The notes under the pieces are model-generated. The model saw only the letters and a list, made by a program, of their open reading frames with translations. It ran no database searches and was not told where the DNA came from. A stretch of DNA of 64,000 nt, taken from positions 4,588,001-4,652,000 of the forward strand of contig NC_017030.1 in assembly GCF_000255295.1 (NCBI RefSeq), written 5' to 3'. The position numbers and the translations under genes were made by a program. Within the stretch, counting starts at the first letter, position 1. Every line of letters begins with the position of its first letter. Shown one piece after another: positions 17,475 to 26,087 of this stretch. The DNA comes from Corallococcus coralloides DSM 2259 (GTDB lineage: Bacteria > Myxococcota > Myxococcia > Myxococcales > Myxococcaceae).

Positions 17475-18707
17475 TCAGCCTTCGGTCCCGGACGCCGAGC
17501 GGATGGCGGCGGGCGGCGCGCCGATGGGCGTGGCGCTGGGGCCCACGGGCGGAGAGTCCGGCTCGTCGTCCAGGTCGGTGAGCCGCGCCAGCTCGGCCTC
17601 GGACTCCGCGGCGTCCGCGGCGGCCTGCATCGGGTTGAGCTTCTTCTCCGCCATCTCCTTCTTGATGCGGATGAGGCCCTCCTCGCCGATGTCCAGGAAC
17701 GCCTTCACGACCTCGGGGTCGAACTGCGTGTTGGCGCAGCGCTTGATCTCCTGGATGGCGTTCGCGAACGTCGTGCCCTTGCGGTACGGCCGGTCGCTCG
17801 TCATCGCGTCCAGCGTGTCCGCCACCGCGAAGATGCGCGCGCCGATGTGGATCTCGTTGCGCTGGAGGTTGCGGGGGTAGCCCGCGCCGTCGTAGCGCTC
17901 CTGGTGCGACAGGACGATGTCCGCCGGCGTGGAGAGGAAGGGGATGTTCTGGATCATCTGGAAGCCGATCTCCGGATGACGCCGCATCTCCAGCCACTCG
18001 TCGGGGGTGAGCTTGCCGGGCTTGAGCAGCACCGCGTCCGGCACGCCGATCTTCCCGATGTCGTGCAGCAGCGCCCCGCGGCCGATCTCCTCCATCTCCT
18101 TGCCGTGGATGCCCATGCGGGTGGCGATGGCGGAGGTGTAGCTGACCACGCGCTGGGAGTGGTCGCTCGTCTCGTGCTCGCGCGCGTCCAGGGCCGCCAC
18201 CAGCGCCAGCAGCGTGTTCTGGTACGTGTTCGCGATGTTGTGCAGCGCGCTGCGCAGCTCGGCGGTGCGGTCGCGCACCTTGCCCTCGAGCTTCTTCTGA
18301 TAGCGCTTGCGAGCCATCTCGATGCGGCGCTTGGCGAGCGCGCGTTCGATGGCGCGGATGAGGTCCGTGAGCTTGGGTGGCTTGAGCAGGTAGTCCACCG
18401 CGCCCCGGCGCAGACAGTCCACGGCGGACTCGGTGTCGCCGTAGCCGGTGAGCATGATGACGGACGTGTCCGGCAGCCGCTCGCGCAGGTTCTCCAGCAG
18501 CCAGAGTCCGTCGCGGCCCGGCATCTTCATGTCGCTGATGACGAGCGGCGTCTCTTCTTCACCCGCCACGTCGAGCGCCATCTCGGCGCCGTTGGCCACG
18601 ACGCAGTTGTAGCCCTCCTCACGGAGGAGCACGGAGATGACGTCGCGGACGGAATCGTCGTCGTCGACGATCAGGATTCTGGGCGGTGCGGGGGGGATGG
18701 CTTCCAC
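17475..18707 (-). CDS. Response regulator with HD-GYP domain
   Basis: With a GTG start at 18707 the protein has 410 residues; an ATG at 18785 would add 26 non-conserved residues. Residues 11-125 form a CheY-like receiver (RILIVDDDDSV, phospho-acceptor Asp 59 in VISDMKMPG, and KPP at 110-112). A coiled-coil stretch (about 126-160) links it to an HD-GYP domain with LLHDIGKIGVPD (HD at 215-216) and HQERYDGAGYP (268-278). HD-GYP domains hydrolyse cyclic di-GMP. The tail is acidic/Pro-rich and probably disordered. No cognate kinase gene is adjacent. The output is therefore probably c-di-GMP degradation controlled by phosphorylation, an inference from the domains. Confidence 0.92.
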   Translation of the reverse strand: MEAIPPAPPRILIVDDDDSVRDVISVLLREEGYNCVVANGAEMALDVAGEEETPLVISDMKMPGRDGLWLLENLRERLPDTSVIMLTGYGDTESAVDCLRRGAVDYLLKPPKLTDLIRAIERALAKRRIEMARKRYQKKLEGKVRDRTAELRSALHNIANTYQNTLLALVAALDAREHETSDHSQRVVSYTSAIATRMGIHGKEMEEIGRGALLHDIGKIGVPDAVLLKPGKLTPDEWLEMRRHPEIGFQMIQNIPFLSTPADIVLSHQERYDGAGYPRNLQRNEIHIGARIFAVADTLDAMTSDRPYRKGTTFANAIQEIKRCANTQFDPEVVKAFLDIGEEGLIRIKKEMAEKKLNPMQAAADAAESEAELARLTDLDDEPDSPPVGPSATPIGAPPAAIRSASGTEG

Positions 18708-18879
18708 GGCCGAAGATTCTAGAGGTTTCCAGGGATTAAAGGCGAACGAGTGCGAGAAATCATCACCCCCTCGCCTCCCTGCCATCCAGGGCGGGGTGCG
18801 AGCCCTGGTTCCGGAGTGAACGTCTCCGGTCCTCGAGGCATTCCCCGCCTTCCGGAGTAGGGCGGGCAGGCACGCCGCG

Positions 18880-19995
18880 TCAACCGCGAGCCATCGTCCC
18901 CCGGTCGTAGCGGAAGGGGGTGAGGTCCACCGAGGGCTTCTCCCCCAGCACGGCCTGGGCGACGAGCTTCGCGGTGATGGGGGCGAGCAGGATGCCGTTG
19001 CGGAAGTGGCCGGTGGCGAGGAACAGGCCGGGTGTAGGGCCCTCTCCGATGTACGGCAGCGCGTCCTGGGTCCACGGGCGGAAGCCGGCCCAGGTCTCCG
19101 TGATGGGCGCGCTGGCCAGGTCCGGGCACAGCTGCAGGGCCATGTCGAGGATCCGCGCCAGCCCCGCCGCGGTCACCTGCTTGTCGAAGCCCACGTGCTC
19201 CATGGTGCTCCCGGCGATGATCCGCCCATCCGCGCGCGGCACCAGGTAGCCCTTGGCGGACGTCACCACGCGCTCCAGCAGGGGCAGCCGCGTCTGCAGC
19301 TGCACCATCTGTCCTCGCGCCGGGCGCACCGCCTGCGCCGACACGCCCGCACCCTGGACCAGGGAGGACCACGAGCCCGCCGCCAGCACCACGGCGTCCG
19401 CGCGGAGCACCTCGCCGTCCAGGTCCACGCCCACCGCGCGGCCGTGCTCGTGCACCACGCCGCGCACGTAGCCGCTCTTGAACACCGTGCCCACGCGCGC
19501 GGCGGCCATGGTGAGCGCGCGCACGAGGAGCCGGTTGTCGACCTGGTGATCATCCGGGAAGTGCGCGGCGCCCACGGCGGCGGGGGACAGGTGGGACTCC
19601 AGCTCGCGCGCGGCCTTGCTGTCGAGCAGCTCGGCGCGCAGCCCCATGCCGTGCTGCCAGCCCACGGTGGACTCCACGTGATGGAGATCCGACTCGTCGA
19701 ACGCGACGCGAAGCAGGCCGCACGGCCGGTACGCGATGTCCACGCCGGAGAGCTCGCGCAGCTCCGCGGCGAAGCTTCCATAGAGGGCGCGGCTGCGCAG
19801 GCACAGCTCGAAGAAGGGGCCCGGTCCTTCGGACTCCCACTGGGGCGCGAGGATGCCGCCCGCGGCGCTGGAGGCTTCGGCTCCGGGGATGGAGCGCTCC
19901 AGCACCGTCACGCGCGCGCCCGCCTGCCGGAGTTTCAGCGCGATGCCACAGCCCATCACGCCACCGCCCACCACGAGGACGTCGGAGGTTGCCAT
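18880..19995 (-). CDS. thiO: Glycine oxidase ThiO
   Basis: The start at 19995 (MATSDVLVVGGGVMGCGIAL) places the FAD-binding GxGxxG motif at the very N-terminus, normal for the DAO family; the open frame extends 14 residues further without support. The 371-residue length fits ThiO. Signatures include the DAO-family GILAPQWE region, RPARGQMVQL, and the C-terminal ETWAGFRPWTQDALPYIGEG plus TGHFRNGILLAP. ThiO oxidises glycine to dehydroglycine, the precursor for the thiazole ring of thiamine. No thiS/thiG genes are next to it. It is divergent from the his leader across about 100 bases and lacks a visible riboswitch, unlike thiC. Another amino-acid oxidase specificity is possible but less likely. 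Confidence 0.88.
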   Translation of the reverse strand: MATSDVLVVGGGVMGCGIALKLRQAGARVTVLERSIPGAEASSAAGGILAPQWESEGPGPFFELCLRSRALYGSFAAELRELSGVDIAYRPCGLLRVAFDESDLHHVESTVGWQHGMGLRAELLDSKAARELESHLSPAAVGAAHFPDDHQVDNRLLVRALTMAAARVGTVFKSGYVRGVVHEHGRAVGVDLDGEVLRADAVVLAAGSWSSLVQGAGVSAQAVRPARGQMVQLQTRLPLLERVVTSAKGYLVPRADGRIIAGSTMEHVGFDKQVTAAGLARILDMALQLCPDLASAPITETWAGFRPWTQDALPYIGEGPTPGLFLATGHFRNGILLAPITAKLVAQAVLGEKPSVDLTPFRYDRGTMARG

Positions 19996-20060
19996 GCGCC
20001 GCTTGTGCTCAAGCGAGCACGGGTTTGCAAGCGTCAAGACAGGCCATGACCCGGGGTGAC

Positions 20061-20089
20061 TTGACGGTGAGGCCTCCGGTCGTTAACCC
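20061..20089 (+). promoter_or_regulatory. Candidate promoter of the histidine operon
   Basis: TTGACG (20061-20066) and TAACCC (20084-20089) are 17 bases apart. The predicted transcription start would fall next to the GTG at 20097 that opens the leader peptide. The -10 is a poor match, so this is tentative. Confidence 0.35.
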
Positions 20090-20096
20090 TAGGGCC

Positions 20097-20189
20097 GTGC
20101 GTTCCACGTCCCTGCATCATCACCATGCGCATCATCGGCCGGCCCATGACGGGACCGTTCGCCGCGCGCATGCCTGGGTGACGCACTAG
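20097..20189 (+). CDS. hisL: His leader peptide (histidine-operon attenuator)
   Basis: This 30-codon frame from GTG 20097 to TAG 20187-20189 contains nine histidine codons. They run CAT-CAT-CAC-CAT at 20115-20126, CAT-CAT at 20130-20135, then single ones at 20145, 20169 and 20184. Such a density just upstream of hisG, followed 35 bases later by an intrinsic terminator, is the hallmark of a ribosome-stalling leader. When charged tRNA-His is scarce the ribosome should stall in the His run and prevent terminator formation. In-frame alternatives begin at ATG 20046 or GTG 20067, and the His run is the same in all. No good Shine-Dalgarno precedes the GTG, so the start is uncertain and a leaderless mRNA is possible. 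Confidence 0.8.
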   Translation: MRSTSLHHHHAHHRPAHDGTVRRAHAWVTH

Positions 20190-20224
20190 AACGCACCCAC
20201 TTCCGGCAGATGCCGCAGTGATCG

Positions 20225-20255
20225 AAGGCCCGTCCCCCCAGGACGGGCCTTTTTT
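20225..20255 (+). terminator. Attenuator (intrinsic terminator) before hisG
   Basis: AAGGCCCGTCC (20225-20235) and GGACGGGCCTT (20241-20251) form an 11-bp perfect stem with a 5-base loop, followed by a T-run to 20255. Its 5' arm CCCGTC (20229-20234) can instead pair with GACGGG (20148-20153) inside the leader gene, a candidate antiterminator. CATGCGC (20124-20130) and GCGCATG (20166-20172) give a candidate early hairpin overlapping the His codons. Confidence 0.9.
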
Positions 20256-20288
20256 CGTTTCCGCCACCGCAGTCCCCCGAGCCCACCC

Positions 20289-21146
20289 ATGTTGAAGATT
20301 GCCCTGCCCAACAAAGGACGTCTGTCCGAGGAAGTGCGCGAGCTGTTCAACGACGCGGGCCTGGAGGTGCGCGCTCGGGGCGAGCGGGCCCTCACCGCAT
20401 CGCTGGGCGGCGAGTTCGAAGCCATCTTCGTCCGCGCCCAGGACATCCCGGAGTTCGTCGCGGATGGCGCCGCGCAGGCGGGCGTCACCGGCTGGGATCT
20501 GGTGAACGAGGCCGGGCGCGAGCTGGAGCCGCTGATGGACCTGGAGTTCGGCCGCTGCCGGTTGGTGGTGGCCGCGCGCGACGAGAGTGGCATCTCCCGC
20601 GTGGAGGACGTGAAGGAGGGGATGCGGGTGGCCTCCTGCTTCCCCCGGCTGACGCAGGCCTTCTTCCAGCAGCGAGGGCAGAAGGTGACAGTGGTGCCGG
20701 TGAGCGGCGCGGCGGAGATCGCTCCGCACCTGGGCATCGCGGACATCGTGGTGGACCTCACGTCCACGGGGTCCACGCTGAAGATGAACGGCCTCAAGGA
20801 AGTGGCCACCGTGCTGGAGTCGAGCGCCCGGCTGGTGGCGTATCCGCGCAATGACTCGGAGGCCCGGCGCGCGCTGGAGGAGCTGACGCAGGCGCTGGGG
20901 TCGGTGCTGGCGGCGCGCGGGCGGCGCTACCTGATGGCCAACGTCCCGAAGACGTCCCTGGAGCAGGTGCGCGAAGTGCTGCCCGGCCTCAACGGCCCCA
21001 CGGTGGTGGACGTGATGAACGGGGGGCACTTCGTCGCGGTGCACGCGGTGGTCTCGTCGCGGAACCTCTACCGCACGGTCAACGCGCTGAAGGCGCTGGG
21101 CGGGCAGGGCATCCTCGTCACGCGCATCGAGAGGTTGATGGCATGA
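20289..21146 (+). CDS. hisG: ATP phosphoribosyltransferase, long form (HisG)
   Basis: HisG condenses ATP and PRPP, the first and feedback-controlled step of histidine synthesis. The 285-residue length, with an N-terminal catalytic part (LKIALPNKGRLSEEVRELFN) and a C-terminal ACT-like regulatory part (SLEQVREVLPGLNGPTVVDV), marks the long, HisZ-independent form. The PRPP-binding loop VDLTSTGSTLKMNGLK is present around residue 160. It is the first structural gene after the attenuator. The stop overlaps the hisD start by four bases (ATGA). Confidence 0.96.
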   Translation: MLKIALPNKGRLSEEVRELFNDAGLEVRARGERALTASLGGEFEAIFVRAQDIPEFVADGAAQAGVTGWDLVNEAGRELEPLMDLEFGRCRLVVAARDESGISRVEDVKEGMRVASCFPRLTQAFFQQRGQKVTVVPVSGAAEIAPHLGIADIVVDLTSTGSTLKMNGLKEVATVLESSARLVAYPRNDSEARRALEELTQALGSVLAARGRRYLMANVPKTSLEQVREVLPGLNGPTVVDVMNGGHFVAVHAVVSSRNLYRTVNALKALGGQGILVTRIERLMA

Positions 21147-22444
21147 GCGCCTCCATCCTCAAGTACCAGGGCGCATTGTCCTCGCTGGAGCCTGACGCGC
21201 AGCGGAGGCTGTTGGCCCGCACGGGGGAGTCGGATGCCCTGGTGGCTTCCCGTGTCCAGGCACTCATTGCCCGGGTCCGCACGGAAGGTGACCGGGCCCT
21301 CTTCGACTTCGCGCGGGAGTTCGACCGCGTGGAGCTGGCGGCCCTGGAGGTTCCGCGTGAACGGTGGAACGCGGCGTTGGAGTCGATTCCCTCCGACGTG
21401 CGCGAGGCACTGACCCGTGCGGCGCGCAACATCGCCCGGGCTCATGCGGCGCAGCGGCCCCAGTCCATCGAAGTGGAGACGGAGCCCGGGGTCATCGTGG
21501 GGCGCCGGCCGGATCCGCTGAGCCGCGTCGGTGTGTATGCCCCTGGCGGCCGGGCGGTGTACCCCAGCAGCGTGCTCATGGGCGTGGTCCCCGCGAAGGT
21601 CGCGGGCGTGGGCGAGATCACCGTCTGCTCGCCGCCAGGGCCGGATGGCTTGCCTGGCGCGGGTGTGCTCGCGGCGGCAGCGCTCGCGGGCGCGGATCGG
21701 GTGTTCGCATTGGGCGGTGCGGGCGCGGTGGCCGCGCTGGCCTACGGCACCCAGAGCGTTCCCCGCGTGGACCGCATCGTCGGACCGGGCAACGCGTACG
21801 TAGCGGCCGCGAAGCTTCAAGTGGTGGACGCCGTCGCCATCGACGCGCCCGCGGGCCCGAGCGAAATCCTGGTGGTCGCCGACGCGAGCGCCCGTCCGGA
21901 CGCCGTGGCGCGTGAGTTGCTGGCCCAGGCGGAGCACGACCCCGAGGCCTGCTGCGTGGCGCTGGTGGTGGGCGCTCCGCTGGCGCAGGCGGTGCGGGAC
22001 GCGGTGGAGCAGCAGGCCCGCATCGCCCGGCGTGGCGACATCGTCCTTTCCGCGCTGGGGAGCCGGGGCGCGGTGCTGCGCATCGATTCGCTGGAGGAGG
22101 CGTGGCCCTTCGTCGCGGAGTTCGCTCCGGAGCACCTGCTGCTCGCGACGGCGAAGCCCTCGGAGGACCTGGCGCGGGTTCGAAACGCGGGCACGGTGTT
22201 CGTGGGACAGCGCGCGTCGGTGGCCTTTGGTGACTACCTCACCGGTGCGAACCACGTGCTGCCCACGGCGGGACTGGCCCGGGCGTACTCGGGGCTGAGC
22301 GTGCTGGACTTCTACCGGTGGACCACGTGGCAACGCGTGACACCGGAAGCGGCGGCGGCGATGGCGGACGACGTGGGGACGCTGGCGGACAGCGAGGGCC
22401 TCTTCGCTCACGCGGCCGCGGCTCGGGCCTGGAGGGTGCCGTGA
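21143..22444 (+). CDS. hisD: Histidinol dehydrogenase HisD
   Basis: HisD oxidises L-histidinol to L-histidine in two NAD-dependent steps, the last reactions of the pathway. The 433-residue length is standard. Conserved stretches include YAPGGRAVYPSSVLMGVVPA, VDRIVGPGNAYVAAAK, IDAPAGPSEILVVAD, LAQAEHDPEACC and LTGANHVLPTAGLAR with the zinc-ligand and catalytic His/Glu residues. The start overlaps the hisG stop by 4 bases, and the stop overlaps the GTG of hisC by 4 bases, indicating translational coupling through the operon. Confidence 0.97.
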   Translation: MSASILKYQGALSSLEPDAQRRLLARTGESDALVASRVQALIARVRTEGDRALFDFAREFDRVELAALEVPRERWNAALESIPSDVREALTRAARNIARAHAAQRPQSIEVETEPGVIVGRRPDPLSRVGVYAPGGRAVYPSSVLMGVVPAKVAGVGEITVCSPPGPDGLPGAGVLAAAALAGADRVFALGGAGAVAALAYGTQSVPRVDRIVGPGNAYVAAAKLQVVDAVAIDAPAGPSEILVVADASARPDAVARELLAQAEHDPEACCVALVVGAPLAQAVRDAVEQQARIARRGDIVLSALGSRGAVLRIDSLEEAWPFVAEFAPEHLLLATAKPSEDLARVRNAGTVFVGQRASVAFGDYLTGANHVLPTAGLARAYSGLSVLDFYRWTTWQRVTPEAAAAMADDVGTLADSEGLFAHAAAARAWRVP

Positions 22445-23478
22445 TTCCATTCCGCGAGACGTACCGGGACATCCCTTTGTACTCCCCGGCGAAGAAGCCG
22501 TGCCGGGTGGACCTGAGCGACAACACCAACCTCTTCGGCGCACCTCCGTCCGCGGATCGCGTGCTGCGGGAGGAGGGCTTCCTTCGGCTGGCTCGCTATC
22601 CCGCCGGATATGCGCCGGACCTCAAGCGCGCAGTGGCAGCCTACGCGGGCGTCGCGGTGGAGAACGTGACGACGGGCTGCGGCTCGGACGACGTCATCGA
22701 CTGTGCGCTGCGGGCCTTCCTGGAGCCCGGGGACGCGGTGGCCTTTCCGGATCCCACGTTCGTGATGGTGCCCATGTTCGCCCGGCTGAGCGCGCTCAAG
22801 CCCGTGCCCGTGCCGCTGCGCTCGGACCATGGGCTGGACGTGGACGGCCTGCTCGCCACGGGGGCGAAGCTCATCTACGTGTGCACGCCGAACAACCCCA
22901 CCGGCACGGTGGCCTCGCGCGCGGCGCTGGAGCGGCTGGTGGACTCCGCTTCGGGCGTGGTGCTTGTTGATCAGGCCTATGTGGAGTTCACGCGGGGCGG
23001 GGACTTCCTCGACTTGGCGCGGACGCGGCCCAACGTGCTGGTGACGCGCACGATGTCCAAGGCGTTCGGACTCGCGGGCCTGCGGGTGGGCTGGGGCGTC
23101 GGGGCGCCGTCGCTGGTGGCGGAGGTGGAGAAGGCCCGGGGGCCCTACAAGCACACGGCGCTGGGCGAGGCCGTGGCGGTGGCCGCGCTCACGGATGACG
23201 TCGCGTGGATGGAGGCCTGCGCGGCGGAGGCGGTGGTGAACCGCGAGCGGCTGCGCGGCGCCTTGAAGGCGCTGGGGCTGGAGCCGCTCCCTTCGGAGGG
23301 CAACTTCCTCCTCGTCCCCGTGCCGGAGGCGCGGCAGGTGGGCGAGGCGCTGCGGGAGCGCAACGTGAACGTGCGGGTGTTCGAAGGGCTCACGGGCGTG
23401 GGCGATGCGCTGCGCATCGGCTGCGGTCCCTGGCCGATGATGGCTTCAGCGCTGAAGGCCCTGAAGGAGGTGCTGTGA
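22441..23478 (+). CDS. hisC: Histidinol-phosphate aminotransferase HisC
   Basis: HisC is the PLP enzyme transferring an amino group from glutamate to imidazole acetol phosphate. The GTG at 22441 overlaps the hisD stop by 4 bases; the frame upstream is open but lies inside hisD. The 345-residue protein has VDLSDNTNLFGAPP near the N-terminus, CTPNNPTG in the middle, and TMSKAFGLAGLRVGWGV with the PLP-binding Lys. The C-terminus DALRIGCGPWPMM carries the phosphate-binding Arg region. The stop shares one base with the hisH start. Confidence 0.95.
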   Translation: MIPFRETYRDIPLYSPAKKPCRVDLSDNTNLFGAPPSADRVLREEGFLRLARYPAGYAPDLKRAVAAYAGVAVENVTTGCGSDDVIDCALRAFLEPGDAVAFPDPTFVMVPMFARLSALKPVPVPLRSDHGLDVDGLLATGAKLIYVCTPNNPTGTVASRAALERLVDSASGVVLVDQAYVEFTRGGDFLDLARTRPNVLVTRTMSKAFGLAGLRVGWGVGAPSLVAEVEKARGPYKHTALGEAVAVAALTDDVAWMEACAAEAVVNRERLRGALKALGLEPLPSEGNFLLVPVPEARQVGEALRERNVNVRVFEGLTGVGDALRIGCGPWPMMASALKALKEVL

Positions 23479-24071
23479 TGCGGGTGACCCTGTTCGACTA
23501 TGGCGCGGGCAACCTGCACTCGCTGATCAAGGCGCTGGCCACCACACCCGGCGCGGACGTGCGTGTGCAGGAGGATCCACTGCGCGCGCTGGATACCGAC
23601 GTCCTGGTGCTTCCCGGCGTGGGAGCATTCGGTTCGGCGGCGGCGCGGCTCGCTCCGGGACGCGAGGCGATGCGCAAGGCGCTGGATGCCGGCCTGCCGT
23701 GCCTGGGCATCTGCCTGGGCATGCAGCTGCTCTTCGAGGAGAGCGACGAGGGGGCAGGGCAGGGACTCGGCTACTTCCCGGGCCGGGTGACCCGGCTGGC
23801 CGCGCGCCATGTTCCTCAAATTGGCTGGAACGACATTGAGGAGGACCGGGCGCTCCAGTCCGCGCGCTTGTCCACCGTGTACTACGCGCACAGCTTTGTC
23901 TGCCGCGCCGTGGATGCGCGCGAAGTGGTGGGCTGGACCACCCACGAGGGCGACCGGTTCCCCGCCTCCGTGCGGCGCGGCAACGTGCTGGGCGTGCAGT
24001 TCCACCCGGAGAAGTCCTCCCACGCGGGCGTGCGCTTCGTGCAGGCATTCCTCCAGGAGGTGTCCTCATGA
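23478..24071 (+). CDS. hisH: Imidazole glycerol phosphate synthase glutaminase subunit HisH
   Basis: HisH releases ammonia from glutamine and passes it to HisF. The ATG overlaps the hisC stop by one base, giving 197 residues. The triad of a class I glutamine amidotransferase is visible: the nucleophile in CLGICLGMQLLFEES, and His and Glu in GVQFHPEKSSHAG. The N-terminal VTLFDYGAGNLHSLIKAL and the loop LPGVGAFGSAAARL are typical of HisH. The stop overlaps hisA by 4 bases. Confidence 0.95.
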   Translation: MRVTLFDYGAGNLHSLIKALATTPGADVRVQEDPLRALDTDVLVLPGVGAFGSAAARLAPGREAMRKALDAGLPCLGICLGMQLLFEESDEGAGQGLGYFPGRVTRLAARHVPQIGWNDIEEDRALQSARLSTVYYAHSFVCRAVDAREVVGWTTHEGDRFPASVRRGNVLGVQFHPEKSSHAGVRFVQAFLQEVSS

Positions 24072-24784
24072 TCGCCATCCCGGCCATCGACCTGAGGGAA
24101 GGGGCGTGCGTGCAGCTCGTGGGGGGCTCCTACGATGCGGAGCGCGTGCGCGTGAATGATCCGCTGGATGCCTTGAAGCAGTGGCTCGCGTTGGGCTTCC
24201 GCACGTTCCACGTCGTGGACCTGGACGCGGCGCTGGGCAAGGGCTCCAACGCGGATGTGGTGGCCCGGCTGGTGTCGCATGCCCCGGGCCTGACCTTCAC
24301 GGTGGGCGGCGGTGTTCGTGAGGCGTCGCGCGTGGAGGCGGTGCTCGCGGGCGGGGCGTCCTCGGTCGTCGTGGGGACCCGCGCCATCGAGGACCTGGCC
24401 TGGCTCACCGAGGTCGCGGAGCGCTTCCCCGGCCGCGTGGTGGTCGCCGCGGACGTGAAGGGCCGCGAGGTCGTGACGCGCGGCTGGACGTCCGGCAGCG
24501 CTCGCGACATCCGCGACGTGCTGTCCGCGCTGGAGCCCCTGCCGCTGGGCGGGATGCTTGTCACCGCGGTGCACAAGGAGGGGCAGCTGGGCGGCGTGGA
24601 CCTGCCCTTGATGGAGGAGGTGGCCCGTTCGAGCCGGCACCGGCTCTACGCCTCCGGCGGCGTGACGACGCTCGAGGACCTGCGCTCGCTGGCGAAGGTG
24701 GGCGCATACGGAGCGGTGGTGGGCATGGCGCTGTACACGGGTCGGTTGGATGCGCGCGCGGTCGCGCGGGAGTTCACGCAATGA
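24068..24784 (+). CDS. hisA: ProFAR isomerase HisA
   Basis: HisA isomerises ProFAR to PRFAR; it is a 238-residue beta/alpha-barrel. The N-terminal IPAIDLREGACVQLVGGSYD contains the catalytic Asp, and the phosphate sites are VGGGVREASRVEAVLAGGAS and YASGGVTTLEDLRSLAKVGA. The second catalytic Asp lies in AADVKGREVVTRGW. Both ends overlap neighbours by 4 bases. It is distinguished from the related HisF by these N-terminal and central motifs. Confidence 0.95.
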   Translation: MIAIPAIDLREGACVQLVGGSYDAERVRVNDPLDALKQWLALGFRTFHVVDLDAALGKGSNADVVARLVSHAPGLTFTVGGGVREASRVEAVLAGGASSVVVGTRAIEDLAWLTEVAERFPGRVVVAADVKGREVVTRGWTSGSARDIRDVLSALEPLPLGGMLVTAVHKEGQLGGVDLPLMEEVARSSRHRLYASGGVTTLEDLRSLAKVGAYGAVVGMALYTGRLDARAVAREFTQ

Positions 24785-25326
24785 GCACGGTCACCACGGT
24801 CGTCCGCGAAACGAAGGAGACCCAGGTCACGGTGGAGCTGGCGCGCGGAACCGGCGTGGCCCGGGTGGACACGGGCCTCAAGTTCTTCGACCACATGCTC
24901 GCCACGTTCGCGCGCTACGCGGGGCTGGACCTGACCCTGCACGCCCGCGGAGACCTGCGCCACCACCTGATGGAGGACGTGGCCATCACCCTGGGCACCG
25001 CCGTCCAGCGCGTCATCCCCGCCACCGCCGCGCGTTACGGCGAGCGCACCCTGCCCATGGATGACGCCCTGGTGCAGGCGTGCCTGGACGCAGGCGGGCG
25101 CTTCTACTACCGGGGCCCGTTGAAGAACCGGCTGTACGAGCACTGGATGCGCTCGTTCTGCGAGCACTCGCGCATCACGCTCCACCTGCGCGTGCTGCGC
25201 GGCAAGGACAGCCACCACCTCACCGAGGCGGCCTTCAAGGCGCTGGGGCTCGCGCTGCGCGACGCGATGGTGGACTCCGGCGTCGTCTTCAGCATGAAGG
25301 GCAGTGTCTCCCTGGAGGTGAAGTGA
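24781..25326 (+). CDS. hisB: Imidazoleglycerol-phosphate dehydratase HisB (divergent)
   Basis: This is a monofunctional dehydratase of 181 residues, slightly short for the family (commonly about 195-200). Family features are [20 protein letters not shown], the first metal site HHLMED (usual form DxHHTxED, so the Asp and Thr are replaced), [16 protein letters not shown] and the second site [20 protein letters not shown]. The stretch between residues 105 and 130 is unusual compared with well-known HisB proteins. The metal-ligand HHxxE cores are kept, and no other hisB is visible, so it is likely active. No phosphatase domain is fused; that role is probably taken by hisN. It overlaps hisA by 4 bases and hisF by one. 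Confidence 0.9.
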   Translation: MSTVTTVVRETKETQVTVELARGTGVARVDTGLKFFDHMLATFARYAGLDLTLHARGDLRHHLMEDVAITLGTAVQRVIPATAARYGERTLPMDDALVQACLDAGGRFYYRGPLKNRLYEHWMRSFCEHSRITLHLRVLRGKDSHHLTEAAFKALGLALRDAMVDSGVVFSMKGSVSLEVK

Positions 25327-26087
25327 TGCTCCGCCGACGGATCATCGTCTGCCTGGACGTGAAGGGCGGCCGAGTGGTGAAGGGCGTCCAGTTCGAGGGC
25401 CTGCGCGACGTGGGCGACCCGGTGGAGCTGGCCCGGCGCTATGAGGAGGCGGGAGCGGACGAGGTGACCTTCCTGGACATCTCCGCGAGCGCCGAGGAGC
25501 GCCAGACGCTGTGGGACCTGGTCCAGCGTACCGCTGAGCGCCTCTTCATCCCACTCACGGTGGGCGGAGGCGTGCGCACCGTGGACGACGTGGGCCGCGC
25601 GCTGCGGGCCGGCGCGGACAAGGTGAGCATCAACTCCGCGGCCGTGGCCACGCCGGAGCTGCTCACCGGCTGCGCGGAGCGCTTCGGCGCCCAGTGCGTG
25701 GTGGCCAGCATCGACGCGAAGCGCGAGGGCGACCGCTACCGCGTCTATACGCACGGTGGCAGGCGGCCCACCGTCCTGGACGCCGTGGCCTGGGCGAAGG
25801 AGTGCGTCCGGCGCGGCGCGGGCGAGGTGCTGCTCACCAGCATCGACCGGGACGGGGCGCGCACGGGCTATGACCTGGACCTGACCCGCGCGGTGGCGGA
25901 GGCGGTGGACGTGCCCGTCATTGCCTCCGGGGGCGCGGGCCGCGCGGAGCACGTGCGCGATGCCCTGACCCTGGGCGCGGCGGACGCGGCGCTCGTCGCC
26001 GGCATCCTCCACGACGGCCTCACCACGGTGGGCGCCTTGAAGTCCCTGCTGAACGACAACGGCATCGCCATCCGGAGCACGACATGA
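25326..26087 (+). CDS. hisF: Imidazole glycerol phosphate synthase cyclase subunit HisF
   Basis: HisF cyclises PRFAR with ammonia from HisH to imidazole glycerol phosphate and AICAR. The ATG at 25326 overlaps the hisB stop by one base and gives 253 residues. The N-terminus [20 protein letters not shown] holds the catalytic Asp. [53 protein letters not shown] (second catalytic Asp) and [15 protein letters not shown] follow as expected for the barrel. It overlaps hisN by 4 bases. Confidence 0.96.
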   Translation: MLRRRIIVCLDVKGGRVVKGVQFEGLRDVGDPVELARRYEEAGADEVTFLDISASAEERQTLWDLVQRTAERLFIPLTVGGGVRTVDDVGRALRAGADKVSINSAAVATPELLTGCAERFGAQCVVASIDAKREGDRYRVYTHGGRRPTVLDAVAWAKECVRRGAGEVLLTSIDRDGARTGYDLDLTRAVAEAVDVPVIASGGAGRAEHVRDALTLGAADAALVAGILHDGLTTVGALKSLLNDNGIAIRSTT

